Origin: a virus
Length of the DNA stretch: 64,000 bases
Direction: 5' to 3' (one strand)
Virus record (IMG/VR): IMGVR_UViG_3300028840_004475
Coordinates: 1,665 to 65,664 of that record
In this document: positions 21,803 to 29,028 of the stretch, piece after piece
Position numbering within the stretch: the stretch's first letter is position 1
How the letters are laid out: each line of letters begins with the position of its first letter
Program-made: the position numbers and the translations under genes
The notes under the pieces: model-generated
Database searches by the model: none
Told to the model about the DNA's origin: nothing
The model's input: the letters and a program-made list of their open reading frames with translations, nothing else

Positions 21803-22489
21803 ATGAGCAGACAGGGCGGGGCCCGGCATGTGCCGAGCGAAGGGGAGAAGTGTCCTTTTTCACACAAAAATATTGACAAAACACTGAGGGAGCTGAGGCC
21901 GTTGGTGAGGAGGGAGGCACACTACATCTACCGGCCTCCGTTCATAGATGACGATGACCTGGTGCAGGAGGCGCTTGCACATATCTATGCAAAGCGTCAC
22001 CAATTCGATGCCAAAAAATCCAGCTACAAAACGTGGGCGCTCACAGTCGCTCGCAACAAGCTCTACAACATCGCCGCCTACAACCTTAGGCAAAGCCGTT
22101 GCCCAATGATGAGCAACGGAAAGGCTGTGATGGAGCTGAGCTGGGACTCCTTGGAGATGGAGCCCTGTAATCCGTTCTCCTGCCCGCAACCGGCTCAGAC
22201 GATAGAGTACCTGGACCTGGTGGAGATCGTCGCTAAGAAGCTGTCTCCGACGGCGAGAAGGGTATTCAAGGCACTGGCCGAGCCCACCGCCGACCTCTGC
22301 CAAGTCTCAAGGGAGGACTGGATCAGCAGCCTACGAAAAAAGAAGGTGGGCGACATCGAGAGAGCGCCCAAGAACGTCAGGCTGAACAGCAGCCACGTGG
22401 CGCAGCACCTGGGCCTGACCTATTCGATGGTGGCCAAGGCGCGCCGAAAGATCACCAACGAAGTACGGATGAGTTGCCACGCCCTATAA
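21803..22489 (+). CDS. Sigma-70-like RNA polymerase factor, 228 aa
   Basis: Residues ~45 to 100 (DDDDLVQEALAHIYA ... SYKTWALTVARNKLYN) match sigma-70 region 2, including the core-binding D-L-V-Q-E helix and the W-x-x-x-V-A-R-N helix that contacts the -10 element. The C-terminal ~30 residues (SSHVAQHLGLTYSMVAKARR) form an HTH like region 4. The length fits a minimal ECF-type or phage sigma. It probably redirects host RNA polymerase to phage promoters. Start ATG 21803 has CAGGAG. It is the last plus-strand gene and meets the minus-strand cluster tail to tail, 16 nt apart. Confidence 0.85.
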   Translation: MSRQGGARHVPSEGEKCPFSHKNIDKTLRELRPLVRREAHYIYRPPFIDDDDLVQEALAHIYAKRHQFDAKKSSYKTWALTVARNKLYNIAAYNLRQSRCPMMSNGKAVMELSWDSLEMEPCNPFSCPQPAQTIEYLDLVEIVAKKLSPTARRVFKALAEPTADLCQVSREDWISSLRKKKVGDIERAPKNVRLNSSHVAQHLGLTYSMVAKARRKITNEVRMSCHAL

Positions 22490-22505
22490 CGCGAGCCCGT
22501 GTTCT

Positions 22506-22709
22506 TCAGAACTCATCGGCTTTGCGCGCATTCAGGTTGCTCTGCTTTACAGTGTCAGGATAGTAGGAGTCGCAGGGCTTCCGAGCGAACTTGTTGACCC
22601 TCACGCGCTTGCATTCTTTGCGCATCCCACAGTCGATGCAGCGCACGCGCTCTTCGGTCAGTGACCCGGCTGTATCGTTGCTTTGCAATTTGTGCACAGC
22701 CAGCCCCAC
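22506..22709 (-). CDS. Small Cys-rich protein, 67 aa
   Basis: A C-x-x-C-x5-C ... C arrangement (RCIDCGMRKEC ... KPCDSYYP) suggests one zinc site. It overlaps the 3' end of the adenine methyltransferase gene by about 50 nt. The start is uncertain: GTG 22709 or a nearer GTG/TTG. No family is recognised. It is the last gene of the minus-strand cluster. Confidence 0.6.
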   Translation of the reverse strand: MGLAVHKLQSNDTAGSLTEERVRCIDCGMRKECKRVRVNKFARKPCDSYYPDTVKQSNLNARKADEF

Positions 22710-23257
22710 GCAGTTACCAGCTTGAACGCATACTTGCCGCAGATTGGACAGCGGTGTGCTGGTCTAGGTATTCTGATGATACGCTTCAGCTTACCACGCT
22801 GTGGTGCCCTGAAGATGACGATGGCGCTCGGGAAGGTCGCAGGGACATCGTCAATCACTTCGTTGTGCTTCTTGCTGTAGCCCCTGAACTTGAGACGCCC
22901 CTCAAGGTAGCGAACCTCACCCTTCGTACAGTACTTGTGCCAGTACTTGGTATCCGTCCTGGCCGGGATGAGACACACAACCGTACAGCCGTGTAGACTC
23001 TCCTTGTAGGCCTTCTCGATCCAGTGCCCGATAGCTCTACCGTACGGCGGGTTCATGAAGACGCTGCGGTACGGCCACCAGTCCTGCTCGAGGCCATCGA
23101 CCTTGGCAGCGTCGAAGTGATTCTCGCACTTGTTGTTGCCACCCCTGGAGCACGGGTCGAGCTTGAACCTGAACTCAGCATTCAGCTCGTCAAAGAGCCA
23201 CTGCGGTGTCTCCCACTCGTCGTGTGTGCTCATCAGGGTTGGGTGCGTGTCAGTCAT
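22658..23257 (-). CDS. Phage DNA N6-adenine methyltransferase with C-terminal zinc ribbon
   Basis: A 199-residue protein of the phage Dam family. The conserved start (DEWETPQWLFDELNAEF), the LDPC strand, and the catalytic N-P-P-Y-G at 69 to 73 place it with enzymes that transfer a methyl group from SAM to adenine N6. The last 30 residues add a CPICG ... C-x-x-C zinc ribbon (Cys170, 173, 189, 192), which most family members lack; this may aid DNA binding. Methylation could protect phage DNA from host restriction. ATG 23257 overlaps the stop of the upstream gene. Confidence 0.9.
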   Translation of the reverse strand: MTDTHPTLMSTHDEWETPQWLFDELNAEFRFKLDPCSRGGNNKCENHFDAAKVDGLEQDWWPYRSVFMNPPYGRAIGHWIEKAYKESLHGCTVVCLIPARTDTKYWHKYCTKGEVRYLEGRLKFRGYSKKHNEVIDDVPATFPSAIVIFRAPQRGKLKRIIRIPRPAHRCPICGKYAFKLVTAWGWLCTNCKATIQPGH

Positions 23258-23541
23258 CAGAACAATATCACCGAGTCACTGACCTGCTCTTCGATGATCT
23301 TCTTCGCTTTGGCGTCCACGTCAATAGTCAACACCCACTTCAGGATGCGTCGCCCCTCGTGATCCATCGCCATCTCTGATGTCTTGACGCCACGCCAGTC
23401 TTTCAGCTTCTCGCCTGGAAGGTTGAAAACGACATCATGGTTGCCGCGCTGGATGATGAGCTTCTTACCACCCATCCCGCCGACGCCTTCAAACTTCTTG
23501 CAGGTCTTCGCCAGGTTCGTCCTGTTTTTTCTGGCAGACAC
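23257..23541 (-). CDS. Hypothetical protein, 94 aa
   Basis: Unrecognised, basic, with an N-terminal Lys/Arg-rich tract and a G-V-G-G-M-G-G-K loop, then a small alpha/beta domain ending in VSDSVILF. It overlaps the methyltransferase by 1 nt downstream and the gene at 23489 by ~50 nt upstream. Function unknown. Confidence 0.65.
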   Translation of the reverse strand: MSARKNRTNLAKTCKKFEGVGGMGGKKLIIQRGNHDVVFNLPGEKLKDWRGVKTSEMAMDHEGRRILKWVLTIDVDAKAKKIIEEQVSDSVILF

Positions 23542-23833
23542 GATTCATTCTCCGTTTGACTCGTGGCAAAGACATCTTGACCCCACGCTCTGCTGAAGCG
23601 AGGAACCGTTGACGGTATGGCTTGACACAACTATCGACACCATACAGGCAACCGATGATGTGAACGAATGAGTACACGTATTCGTCATCACTTTCGAACC
23701 AGGCAATCGCCCCAGGAATGCCTTCGCCTTTGTACTCATCGACAGCATCTCTGTACGAAATCAAAAGAATCGACTGACAGAGGCGCAGCTCACCTTCAAG
23801 CTGCTTGCGTATTTGGTCCCTCGTCAGCCTCAT
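23489..23833 (-). CDS. Hypothetical protein, 114 aa
   Basis: Start chosen at ATG 23833 (MRLTRDQ); the frame is open to 23860. The central part (AIAWFESDDEYVYSFVHIIGCLYG) looks like a helix pair with acidic turns. The C-terminus is Arg/Lys-rich. It overlaps both neighbours, as do many genes in this cluster. Function unknown. Confidence 0.65.
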   Translation of the reverse strand: MRLTRDQIRKQLEGELRLCQSILLISYRDAVDEYKGEGIPGAIAWFESDDEYVYSFVHIIGCLYGVDSCVKPYRQRFLASAERGVKMSLPRVKRRMNRVCQKKQDEPGEDLQEV

Positions 23834-24254
23834 CTTCTGTGTCGCCCTCCAACACACCACACAAGAGATTCACCAGACGCTGGAAACGGATGAAATCTTC
23901 CATGAAATCTGCCAATGACTCGCCGTCAGCCTTTATCACATCAGCGTCGAGACATCCACAGTTCTCTTCACAGGCACAGAAGCACTTCTCTATCGAGACC
24001 TTCGAGTTTCCACCAAGCTTGGGACACGGAATGTTCATGCTCCTGCCGGCTGCAATGAACCTCGCCTTGATGTCAGCGTACTGCTGCACGTAGGCAGTGG
24101 CTGCGTTCTTCTGCTTGTCGGAAAGCTGTGCCAACAAGTCGAACTGCACCGTCCTCATGTACGTCAGCTTGCGCTTCAACGGCTTCGGACGACGTGCCAT
24201 TTTCGGACGACGCATCGGCTTCACTCTGCGCGCTGGTTTCGGTGTGCGCCTCAT
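23796..24254 (-). CDS. Hypothetical protein, 152 aa, basic N-terminus and Cys cluster
   Basis: The first ~30 residues are almost entirely Arg, Lys and Pro (MRRTPKPARRVKPMRRPK), a likely nucleic-acid-binding tail. A Cys cluster CFCACEENCGC lies near residue 95 and could bind metal. The last 30 residues are acidic. No family is recognised. The start overlaps the stop of the RuvC-like gene by 4 nt. Confidence 0.7.
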   Translation of the reverse strand: MRRTPKPARRVKPMRRPKMARRPKPLKRKLTYMRTVQFDLLAQLSDKQKNAATAYVQQYADIKARFIAAGRSMNIPCPKLGGNSKVSIEKCFCACEENCGCLDADVIKADGESLADFMEDFIRFQRLVNLLCGVLEGDTEDEADEGPNTQAA

Positions 24255-25024
24255 TTGACGTCCCTACTAGCCTCGTACTTTCTCCGGTTGAAGAAATCGA
24301 AGATCGAATCGTCGCACCTGCTGGTCAGTAGCGAACACAGTACTTCCCAACGGAACTGCGTCACGTCCCTGGACTTGTGGCCGCTCTTGATGAACTCCAT
24401 GGCTTCCTTGTCCCTCCTGGGAGCCACCAGCTTCGGATCCATCATAACGTTGTACAGGTCGCGCCCTATCACGGCGAGGACAGCAGCATCTGCCTCGTTG
24501 TTGTTGTCGGTCTCGATACGAAAGTCTTGCAGGACTTTCATCATGATCTTCTCTTTACCCTTAGATGTACCCCTTCCCTTCCCAAGGATGTACTTTTTCA
24601 ATTGCTGCGGCGTCACAATGACCACAGGCCCCACCAAGTCTGGATTGTCCCAGAACACGCCAAGCCTGATGGAGTTGCCTACTTCGCCCATCAACTCGCG
24701 TACCATGGCTGATGCGTAGGCATAGCCCTCGAGCATCACCAGCCGAGCTGGGAACTTCTTGAACAGCTTGCGTAGATAGGCACGCGTGATGGCTATCCTG
24801 TGTGTCTGGCTCAGACTTGTGTCTTTCGCAGCAGCAGGTGAGTTGAACAACAGCACCTTCTTGGTGGTAGGCGTCGTCACGGCCACGGCAGTGTTGGTAA
24901 GCGACGGGTCTATGCCGACGATGTACTTGCGATCCGAGAACTGTTTGACTGAATCGATGAAGAAATCGATGTTCTCGATCAGATGCTCACGCTGTTCGGC
25001 TACCTTCGTGACCTTCTTTGGCAT
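24251..25024 (-). CDS. RuvC-like Holliday junction resolvase
   Basis: A 257-residue protein with an RNase H-like fold. Its motifs are VGIDPS (Asp39), MLEGYAY (Glu99), a conserved VTPQQLKKY segment, and NNNEADAA with Asp179, together giving the RuvC acidic active site. It should resolve four-way junctions made by the RecA-like and SbcCD proteins encoded upstream. It is longer than bacterial RuvC (~170), with an N-terminal extension of ~35 and a C-terminal tail. ATG 25024 is chosen over a GTG at 25033. Confidence 0.85.
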   Translation of the reverse strand: MPKKVTKVAEQREHLIENIDFFIDSVKQFSDRKYIVGIDPSLTNTAVAVTTPTTKKVLLFNSPAAAKDTSLSQTHRIAITRAYLRKLFKKFPARLVMLEGYAYASAMVRELMGEVGNSIRLGVFWDNPDLVGPVVIVTPQQLKKYILGKGRGTSKGKEKIMMKVLQDFRIETDNNNEADAAVLAVIGRDLYNVMMDPKLVAPRRDKEAMEFIKSGHKSRDVTQFRWEVLCSLLTSRCDDSIFDFFNRRKYEASRDVK

Positions 25025-25026
25025 CC

Positions 25027-25248
25027 CTACCACCTATCGCGCTTGTGCGGGGTGCGCTTCGAGTCACCGAATTTCCGTGTAGCCTTGGGTGGCGGCACAT
25101 AGTACGGCTTTTTCAGGTGCTGTGTAGAATGGTGAATCCTCACGGCCTTGGCACCACACTTTGGGCACTCGTCATCGTCCTCAGGCCTCGTGTTGATCGC
25201 TTCGAAGACCTCTTTGCATCCTGTGCATCGATAGTCAAAGACTGGCAT
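25027..25248 (-). CDS. FmdB-type zinc-ribbon protein, 73 aa
   Basis: MPVFDYRCTGC ... CPKCG is the hallmark of the FmdB putative regulatory family: a short Y-x-C-x-x-C ... C-x-x-C ribbon at the very N-terminus. The C-terminal half is basic. Start ATG 25248 (frame open to 25278). It lies between the uracil-DNA glycosylase and the RuvC-like gene and is co-transcribed with them. Role unknown. Confidence 0.8.
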   Translation of the reverse strand: MPVFDYRCTGCKEVFEAINTRPEDDDECPKCGAKAVRIHHSTQHLKKPYYVPPPKATRKFGDSKRTPHKRDRW

Positions 25249-25849
25249 GGTCGTTGACCTCCTCGCCAAACGTCGCAATATCGCCTCGCCAAAGCATGTC
25301 GACGCTCTGGCTATGTTGCCTGACTATATAACTTGGGTGATAGATGTGGAAATAGCTAGTAGTAGGCAACAGCTCCTGCCAGATAGGCAACGCATTGTCT
25401 ACAGTGAGCATGATCCCGCGCTCTTTCACGAAGGACTTCTTGAGGAACTGCTGCGCCGCAACAGTACCAACCAGCAAGATGAACTGCGGTTTGATGGTAC
25501 AGAGATTGAGCTTCAGCCACGGCAGGCACGCTGCCAGCTCTTTCTTGGTCGGGTTGCGATTGCTGGGTGGCCTACAGCTGACACAATTGAGCATCGGAAA
25601 CGTAGTGCCGGCGATCATCCCGGTCTGCTTCTCCACCTCACGACGCAGCAGCTTGCCAGTGCGACCGATGAAGACACGGCCTTCCGCATCCTCCTGCTCG
25701 CCCGGAGCTTCACCGATGAGCGCAACATCGCACCTGCCGATGTGACCATCGGAGCGTACGACCTGGGTCCTACTCTCGTGCAGCCGGCAGGCTTTGCACT
25801 CAAGCTGGTTCGGTCTCGGAGTCCTCTTTGGCTTTGGCTGCTTCTTCAT
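25235..25849 (-). CDS. Uracil-DNA glycosylase, family 4 (Fe-S)
   Basis: A 204-residue enzyme that removes uracil from DNA. Motif 1 is GEAPGEQED (46 to 54). The four cluster cysteines are visible: C-x-x-C at 18 and 21, Cys92 in NCVSCRPP, and Cys108 in CLPWL. The C-terminal HPSYIVR corresponds to the H-P-S motif. A basic Lys/Pro-rich N-terminus precedes the domain. Together with a class II reductase in the same cluster it supports high-fidelity replication without uracil. It overlaps both neighbours. Confidence 0.92.
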   Translation of the reverse strand: MKKQPKPKRTPRPNQLECKACRLHESRTQVVRSDGHIGRCDVALIGEAPGEQEDAEGRVFIGRTGKLLRREVEKQTGMIAGTTFPMLNCVSCRPPSNRNPTKKELAACLPWLKLNLCTIKPQFILLVGTVAAQQFLKKSFVKERGIMLTVDNALPIWQELLPTTSYFHIYHPSYIVRQHSQSVDMLWRGDIATFGEEVNDHASL

Positions 25850-26159
25850 CTTGCTTCTTCTTCTCTGCTGCTTCTTGTTGCTTTGCCAGTCCGGTTAAGA
25901 ACTCCTCGGTAGGAATGAGCTTGAAAATGAACATGTTGTCTTCTTCGGTGATGTTCACAACGTACTTGGAACCGACCTCGTTGACCTTGTCTTTCCTCAG
26001 CACGAGTGAACCGCCAAACCTTCTCATGATAGTGACTAGCGTGCGCGCCATCAGAGTCGACTGTTTCACATCCTCCTCATATGCTGCGCGTATCTTGTCG
26101 TACTCCTCTTGCAAAACATTCAAAGCAGTCAAGAGGTCGGCCATCGTTGGATTGCCCAT
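25800..26159 (-). CDS. Hypothetical coiled-coil protein, 119 aa
   Basis: The N-terminal helix (TALNVLQEEYDKIRAAYEEDV) and a C-terminal Lys/Glu/Ala-rich tail flank a small beta part (KYVVNITEEDNMFIFKLI). The last ~50 nt overlap the glycosylase gene. It lies directly downstream of the SbcC-like gene, 3 nt apart. Function unknown. Confidence 0.7.
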   Translation of the reverse strand: MGNPTMADLLTALNVLQEEYDKIRAAYEEDVKQSTLMARTLVTIMRRFGGSLVLRKDKVNEVGSKYVVNITEEDNMFIFKLIPTEEFLTGLAKQQEAAEKKKQDEEAAKAKEDSETEPA

Positions 26160-26162
26160 CTT

Positions 26163-28019
26163 CTACTCCACTCTCGACGCGCCGCCGTCCATGACAACCT
26201 TGAACTTACGCGTAAAGAATTCCTCAACACCAGAGCGATGTGAGATGCACATGATCCTTCTCTTCTTACCTTCGCCACCAACTAGCCTCACCGCACGTAT
26301 GAGGCCCTGCTTGTCCAGGCCATCAAAGCACTCGTCTATCAAACTAATGTCGACAGTGCCCCTAGCTATCTCGTTGAGCGCCAGCTCCATAGACAGCCAC
26401 ACGCGTGCCTTCTCACCCTCCGAGCAGTAGTGGTACTCTCGTGACGCACGGTTCGCCGTAGAGACATACAGCGACAGCTTGTCCTGTACACGCTCGTCAT
26501 CGTCACCACCAGTCCATGACAGTGTCATGAAACCGCCAGACAGAATCTCCAGGTACTCGTTGGCCTTACCCTCGAGGGCATCCAGGACGTCATTGAGGAC
26601 GTACGCCTTCAGCCCCTTCCTACCGAATCCCTTGACCCAGTAGTCAGACGCAGCATACGTCTTACGTGTCTTCTCTTGTCTGGCTGTGAGGTCGTCTATC
26701 TTGGCTTTCAGCTCTTTGTTCTTGGCGCCGAGCTTCTTGAGCCTAGCTACCTGCGCACTGACATCTATCTTCTGGTGCTCAATCGGCTTCTGCAGCTCTT
26801 GGATGCGCTTGTCCAACAGAGACGCCTTCGACCTCTCGGTATCCAGAGAAGCCAGAATCTCACCGTTGTCAGTATTCGCCTGCGCTGACGCCGCCTCTGT
26901 GACTGCTTTGCTATGGGCGGCACGCTTTCTCTTCAGATTGGCAGCAGCTGCACGCCTGAGTGTCTTCGCCTGTGCAAGCTCCTGCTTGATGACGTACAGA
27001 CGTTGTCTCACGTGCGCTGGCTCGACGTACTGTCCACACGTTGGGCAGTCGGTGGCCTCATGTTCCTTGGCGGCTACCAGAGCATTCTTCAGGGTAGTAC
27101 ACCTGGCGTTGTGGACGCTGAAGGTTGTCTCGGCTTCACTGCGCACTGAATCTAGCTTCCTGGCCTCCCGAGTCATCTCCTGCGCTATGCGGCACAGCTC
27201 ATCGGAGCGTGCCACTGCAGCTTCTAGCGACTCAATCCTGCCACGCGTGACCTCCCTATCAGCCTGCGTTTCCTGCAGATCCTCCAAGCGTATCTCGTCT
27301 AGCTTCTTCGCTTCCTGTAGCGCCGACTTTTCTAGCTTGGCAGCAGTCTGGACAGCTCTCTTCAATTCCTTGATGTTGCTGACTGTCTCCTTCCTCGAAG
27401 CTTTCAAGGTAGCCAGCTTGACATCTATCCTGTGGAGTAACGTCTCTAGCTCTTTTCTGTGAGCCTTCGCAGCCTTCAGGGCAACGTCTACTCTGTCGAG
27501 ACCCAGGATGTGGGACAGCAGATCCCAACGTCCAGCCTCTTTCTCGTCGCACAGACTGCCTCTGCTCTTCGAGAAGACAACTGAATATAGGAACGCCACA
27601 TCATCCATACCGAACAGACGTTTGATGAGGACATTGTTACCGGTGACACCTGCAACAGTTATCTTGCTGGCATCCTCACCGTCGATGAATACTGAGACGC
27701 CATTCTTCATCTTTGGATGCTTACGGTATCGAGTCACCTCAACGACTCGCCCGTCGTCATCCAACCACTTGGTAGTCACCCAAGTGTGGGCGTCTGTGTC
27801 GCCTATGACCGCATCCTTCTTAAAGCCTCTGACGGTCTTGTCGTAAAGGCACCAATACAGGGCATCATAGATAAGTGACTTACCGGAACCATTGCTGCCT
27901 ATGAGGTCAGCATCTCTGTTCTCACCAGCAATGAAAGCACTCTCATTCTCACCCAGCGACATCTCCGTGTGCTCGTGTGACACGAAGTTGTGGATCTGAA
28001 TGGAACGGAAGCGCATCAT
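26163..28019 (-). CDS. SbcC/Rad50-like recombination ATPase (T4 gp46 type)
   Basis: A 618-residue ABC-type SMC-like ATPase. Walker A is GSNGSGKS (41 to 48). Long coiled coils flank a CPTCGQ zinc hook near residue 328. The ABC signature SEGEKARVWL is near 534 and Walker B SLIDECFDGLD near 558. The size fits T4 gp46 (about 560) better than bacterial SbcC (about 1,000). With the nuclease at 32793 it should process DNA ends for recombination-dependent replication. ATG 28019 overlaps the stop of the sigma-region-4 gene (ATGA). Confidence 0.95.
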   Translation of the reverse strand: MMRFRSIQIHNFVSHEHTEMSLGENESAFIAGENRDADLIGSNGSGKSLIYDALYWCLYDKTVRGFKKDAVIGDTDAHTWVTTKWLDDDGRVVEVTRYRKHPKMKNGVSVFIDGEDASKITVAGVTGNNVLIKRLFGMDDVAFLYSVVFSKSRGSLCDEKEAGRWDLLSHILGLDRVDVALKAAKAHRKELETLLHRIDVKLATLKASRKETVSNIKELKRAVQTAAKLEKSALQEAKKLDEIRLEDLQETQADREVTRGRIESLEAAVARSDELCRIAQEMTREARKLDSVRSEAETTFSVHNARCTTLKNALVAAKEHEATDCPTCGQYVEPAHVRQRLYVIKQELAQAKTLRRAAAANLKRKRAAHSKAVTEAASAQANTDNGEILASLDTERSKASLLDKRIQELQKPIEHQKIDVSAQVARLKKLGAKNKELKAKIDDLTARQEKTRKTYAASDYWVKGFGRKGLKAYVLNDVLDALEGKANEYLEILSGGFMTLSWTGGDDDERVQDKLSLYVSTANRASREYHYCSEGEKARVWLSMELALNEIARGTVDISLIDECFDGLDKQGLIRAVRLVGGEGKKRRIMCISHRSGVEEFFTRKFKVVMDGGASRVE

Positions 28020-28294
28020 TTTTTGTGTCTCATCTTCCTCAACGCGTTCTCTTCTATCTGGCGTATTCTCTCCCTGCTGACGTTCAGATGTGCACCCACT
28101 TCCTCAAGTGTCATGCCGCCAAGATCTGCTAGGTCAAGCGCGCAACTGCCACCGGCAGGCATTTCCTCTGGACCGTCGTAACGGTCTTTGACCTTGAACA
28201 CGTCCATATACAAGTGCTGTCTGCACGACACCCACGGGCATGGCCGTGGTGCGTAGTCGCACTGTCCTCTACGCCTTGGTTTTTTCTCATTCAT
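28016..28294 (-). CDS. Stand-alone sigma-70 region 4-like HTH protein, 92 aa
   Basis: The C-terminal half (GGMTLEEVGAHLNVSRERIR then QIEENALRKMR) is a clear sigma-70 region 4, the helix-turn-helix that reads -35 elements. The N-terminal half has CPWVSCRQHLY and SCALDLAD, motifs I associate with small sigma-like proteins of myxobacteria and relatives. Regions 2 and 3 are absent. It could bind RNA polymerase or DNA as a co-activator, perhaps with the region 2 factor encoded at 21803. ATG 28294 is chosen; the frame is open to 28309. Confidence 0.82.
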   Translation of the reverse strand: MNEKKPRRRGQCDYAPRPCPWVSCRQHLYMDVFKVKDRYDGPEEMPAGGSCALDLADLGGMTLEEVGAHLNVSRERIRQIEENALRKMRHKK

Positions 28295-28988
28295 CCCCGC
28301 CACCGCCATGTTCCGGCGGCATCGTCGGTTCAGGGTTCCTCGAAAAGAACCGCGGGTTCTCCAGTGCTTGCAGGCGGTACAGGTAGTCCTGCACGTAGAG
28401 GGTCTGCCGCAGAGTGAGCGGGAGCCTCTCCTGCATAGCGTACAGGCAGTAGCCGGTCAGCATGGCGTCGTAGACTGCACGGTGACGGAGGTTGTTCATC
28501 TTGTGCTTAACCAGCACTTCAGTGGGCACGTCTACACGCAGGCGCTGAGCCACATTGTCCAACTTGTTCTGCATGCCTTTCCACATGAACCTCGCCCAGA
28601 TAAGGGGATCGATCGTAGGCCTCACCTCGACGTAGACACCAGAGCGCTTGTACTCCTCTGCTAGGAACGCTCGATCGAAGGAATCGTTGAAGGCACACCA
28701 GATGACGCCCTTTTTGTTGAAGTACGACCGCAACGACTTGGCGATCTCTGTGAACAACTTCTTGTTGGACACCTTGTCGTCGCTGATGCCATGCACCTTC
28801 TCAGCCGCCTTGGGGATCTTCTTCTGAGGATTCACCAGACGGTTGAACACCTTGATGGGCTCACCGTCCATGAACACGACGATACCGATCTCGACGATAC
28901 GTTCAGTCTTCGCCTGAAGACCAGTAGTCTCCGTATCGAAGACAACGACCGGCAACTTTCGCCAATCCTGTGCATAGATATCTGTCAT
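28287..28988 (-). CDS. DnaQ-like 3'-5' exonuclease (DEDD family)
   Basis: A 233-residue protein. VVVFDTETTGL near residue 15 gives the first Asp-x-Glu of the DEDD active site. AFNDSFDRAFL provides the second Asp. HRAVYDAMLTGY holds the final His and Asp of DEDDh exonucleases. Likely role: proofreading partner of the DnaE-type polymerase encoded at 37096, or DNA trimming in repair. ATG 28988 (MTDIYAQDW) with an in-frame GTG one codon upstream. A 37-nt gap separates it from the reductase gene. Confidence 0.92.
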   Translation of the reverse strand: MTDIYAQDWRKLPVVVFDTETTGLQAKTERIVEIGIVVFMDGEPIKVFNRLVNPQKKIPKAAEKVHGISDDKVSNKKLFTEIAKSLRSYFNKKGVIWCAFNDSFDRAFLAEEYKRSGVYVEVRPTIDPLIWARFMWKGMQNKLDNVAQRLRVDVPTEVLVKHKMNNLRHRAVYDAMLTGYCLYAMQERLPLTLRQTLYVQDYLYRLQALENPRFFSRNPEPTMPPEHGGGGDE

Positions 28989-29028
28989 CACGCTACCTCT
29001 TATCTATCTACCTTGTCTGTTGTTTGTT

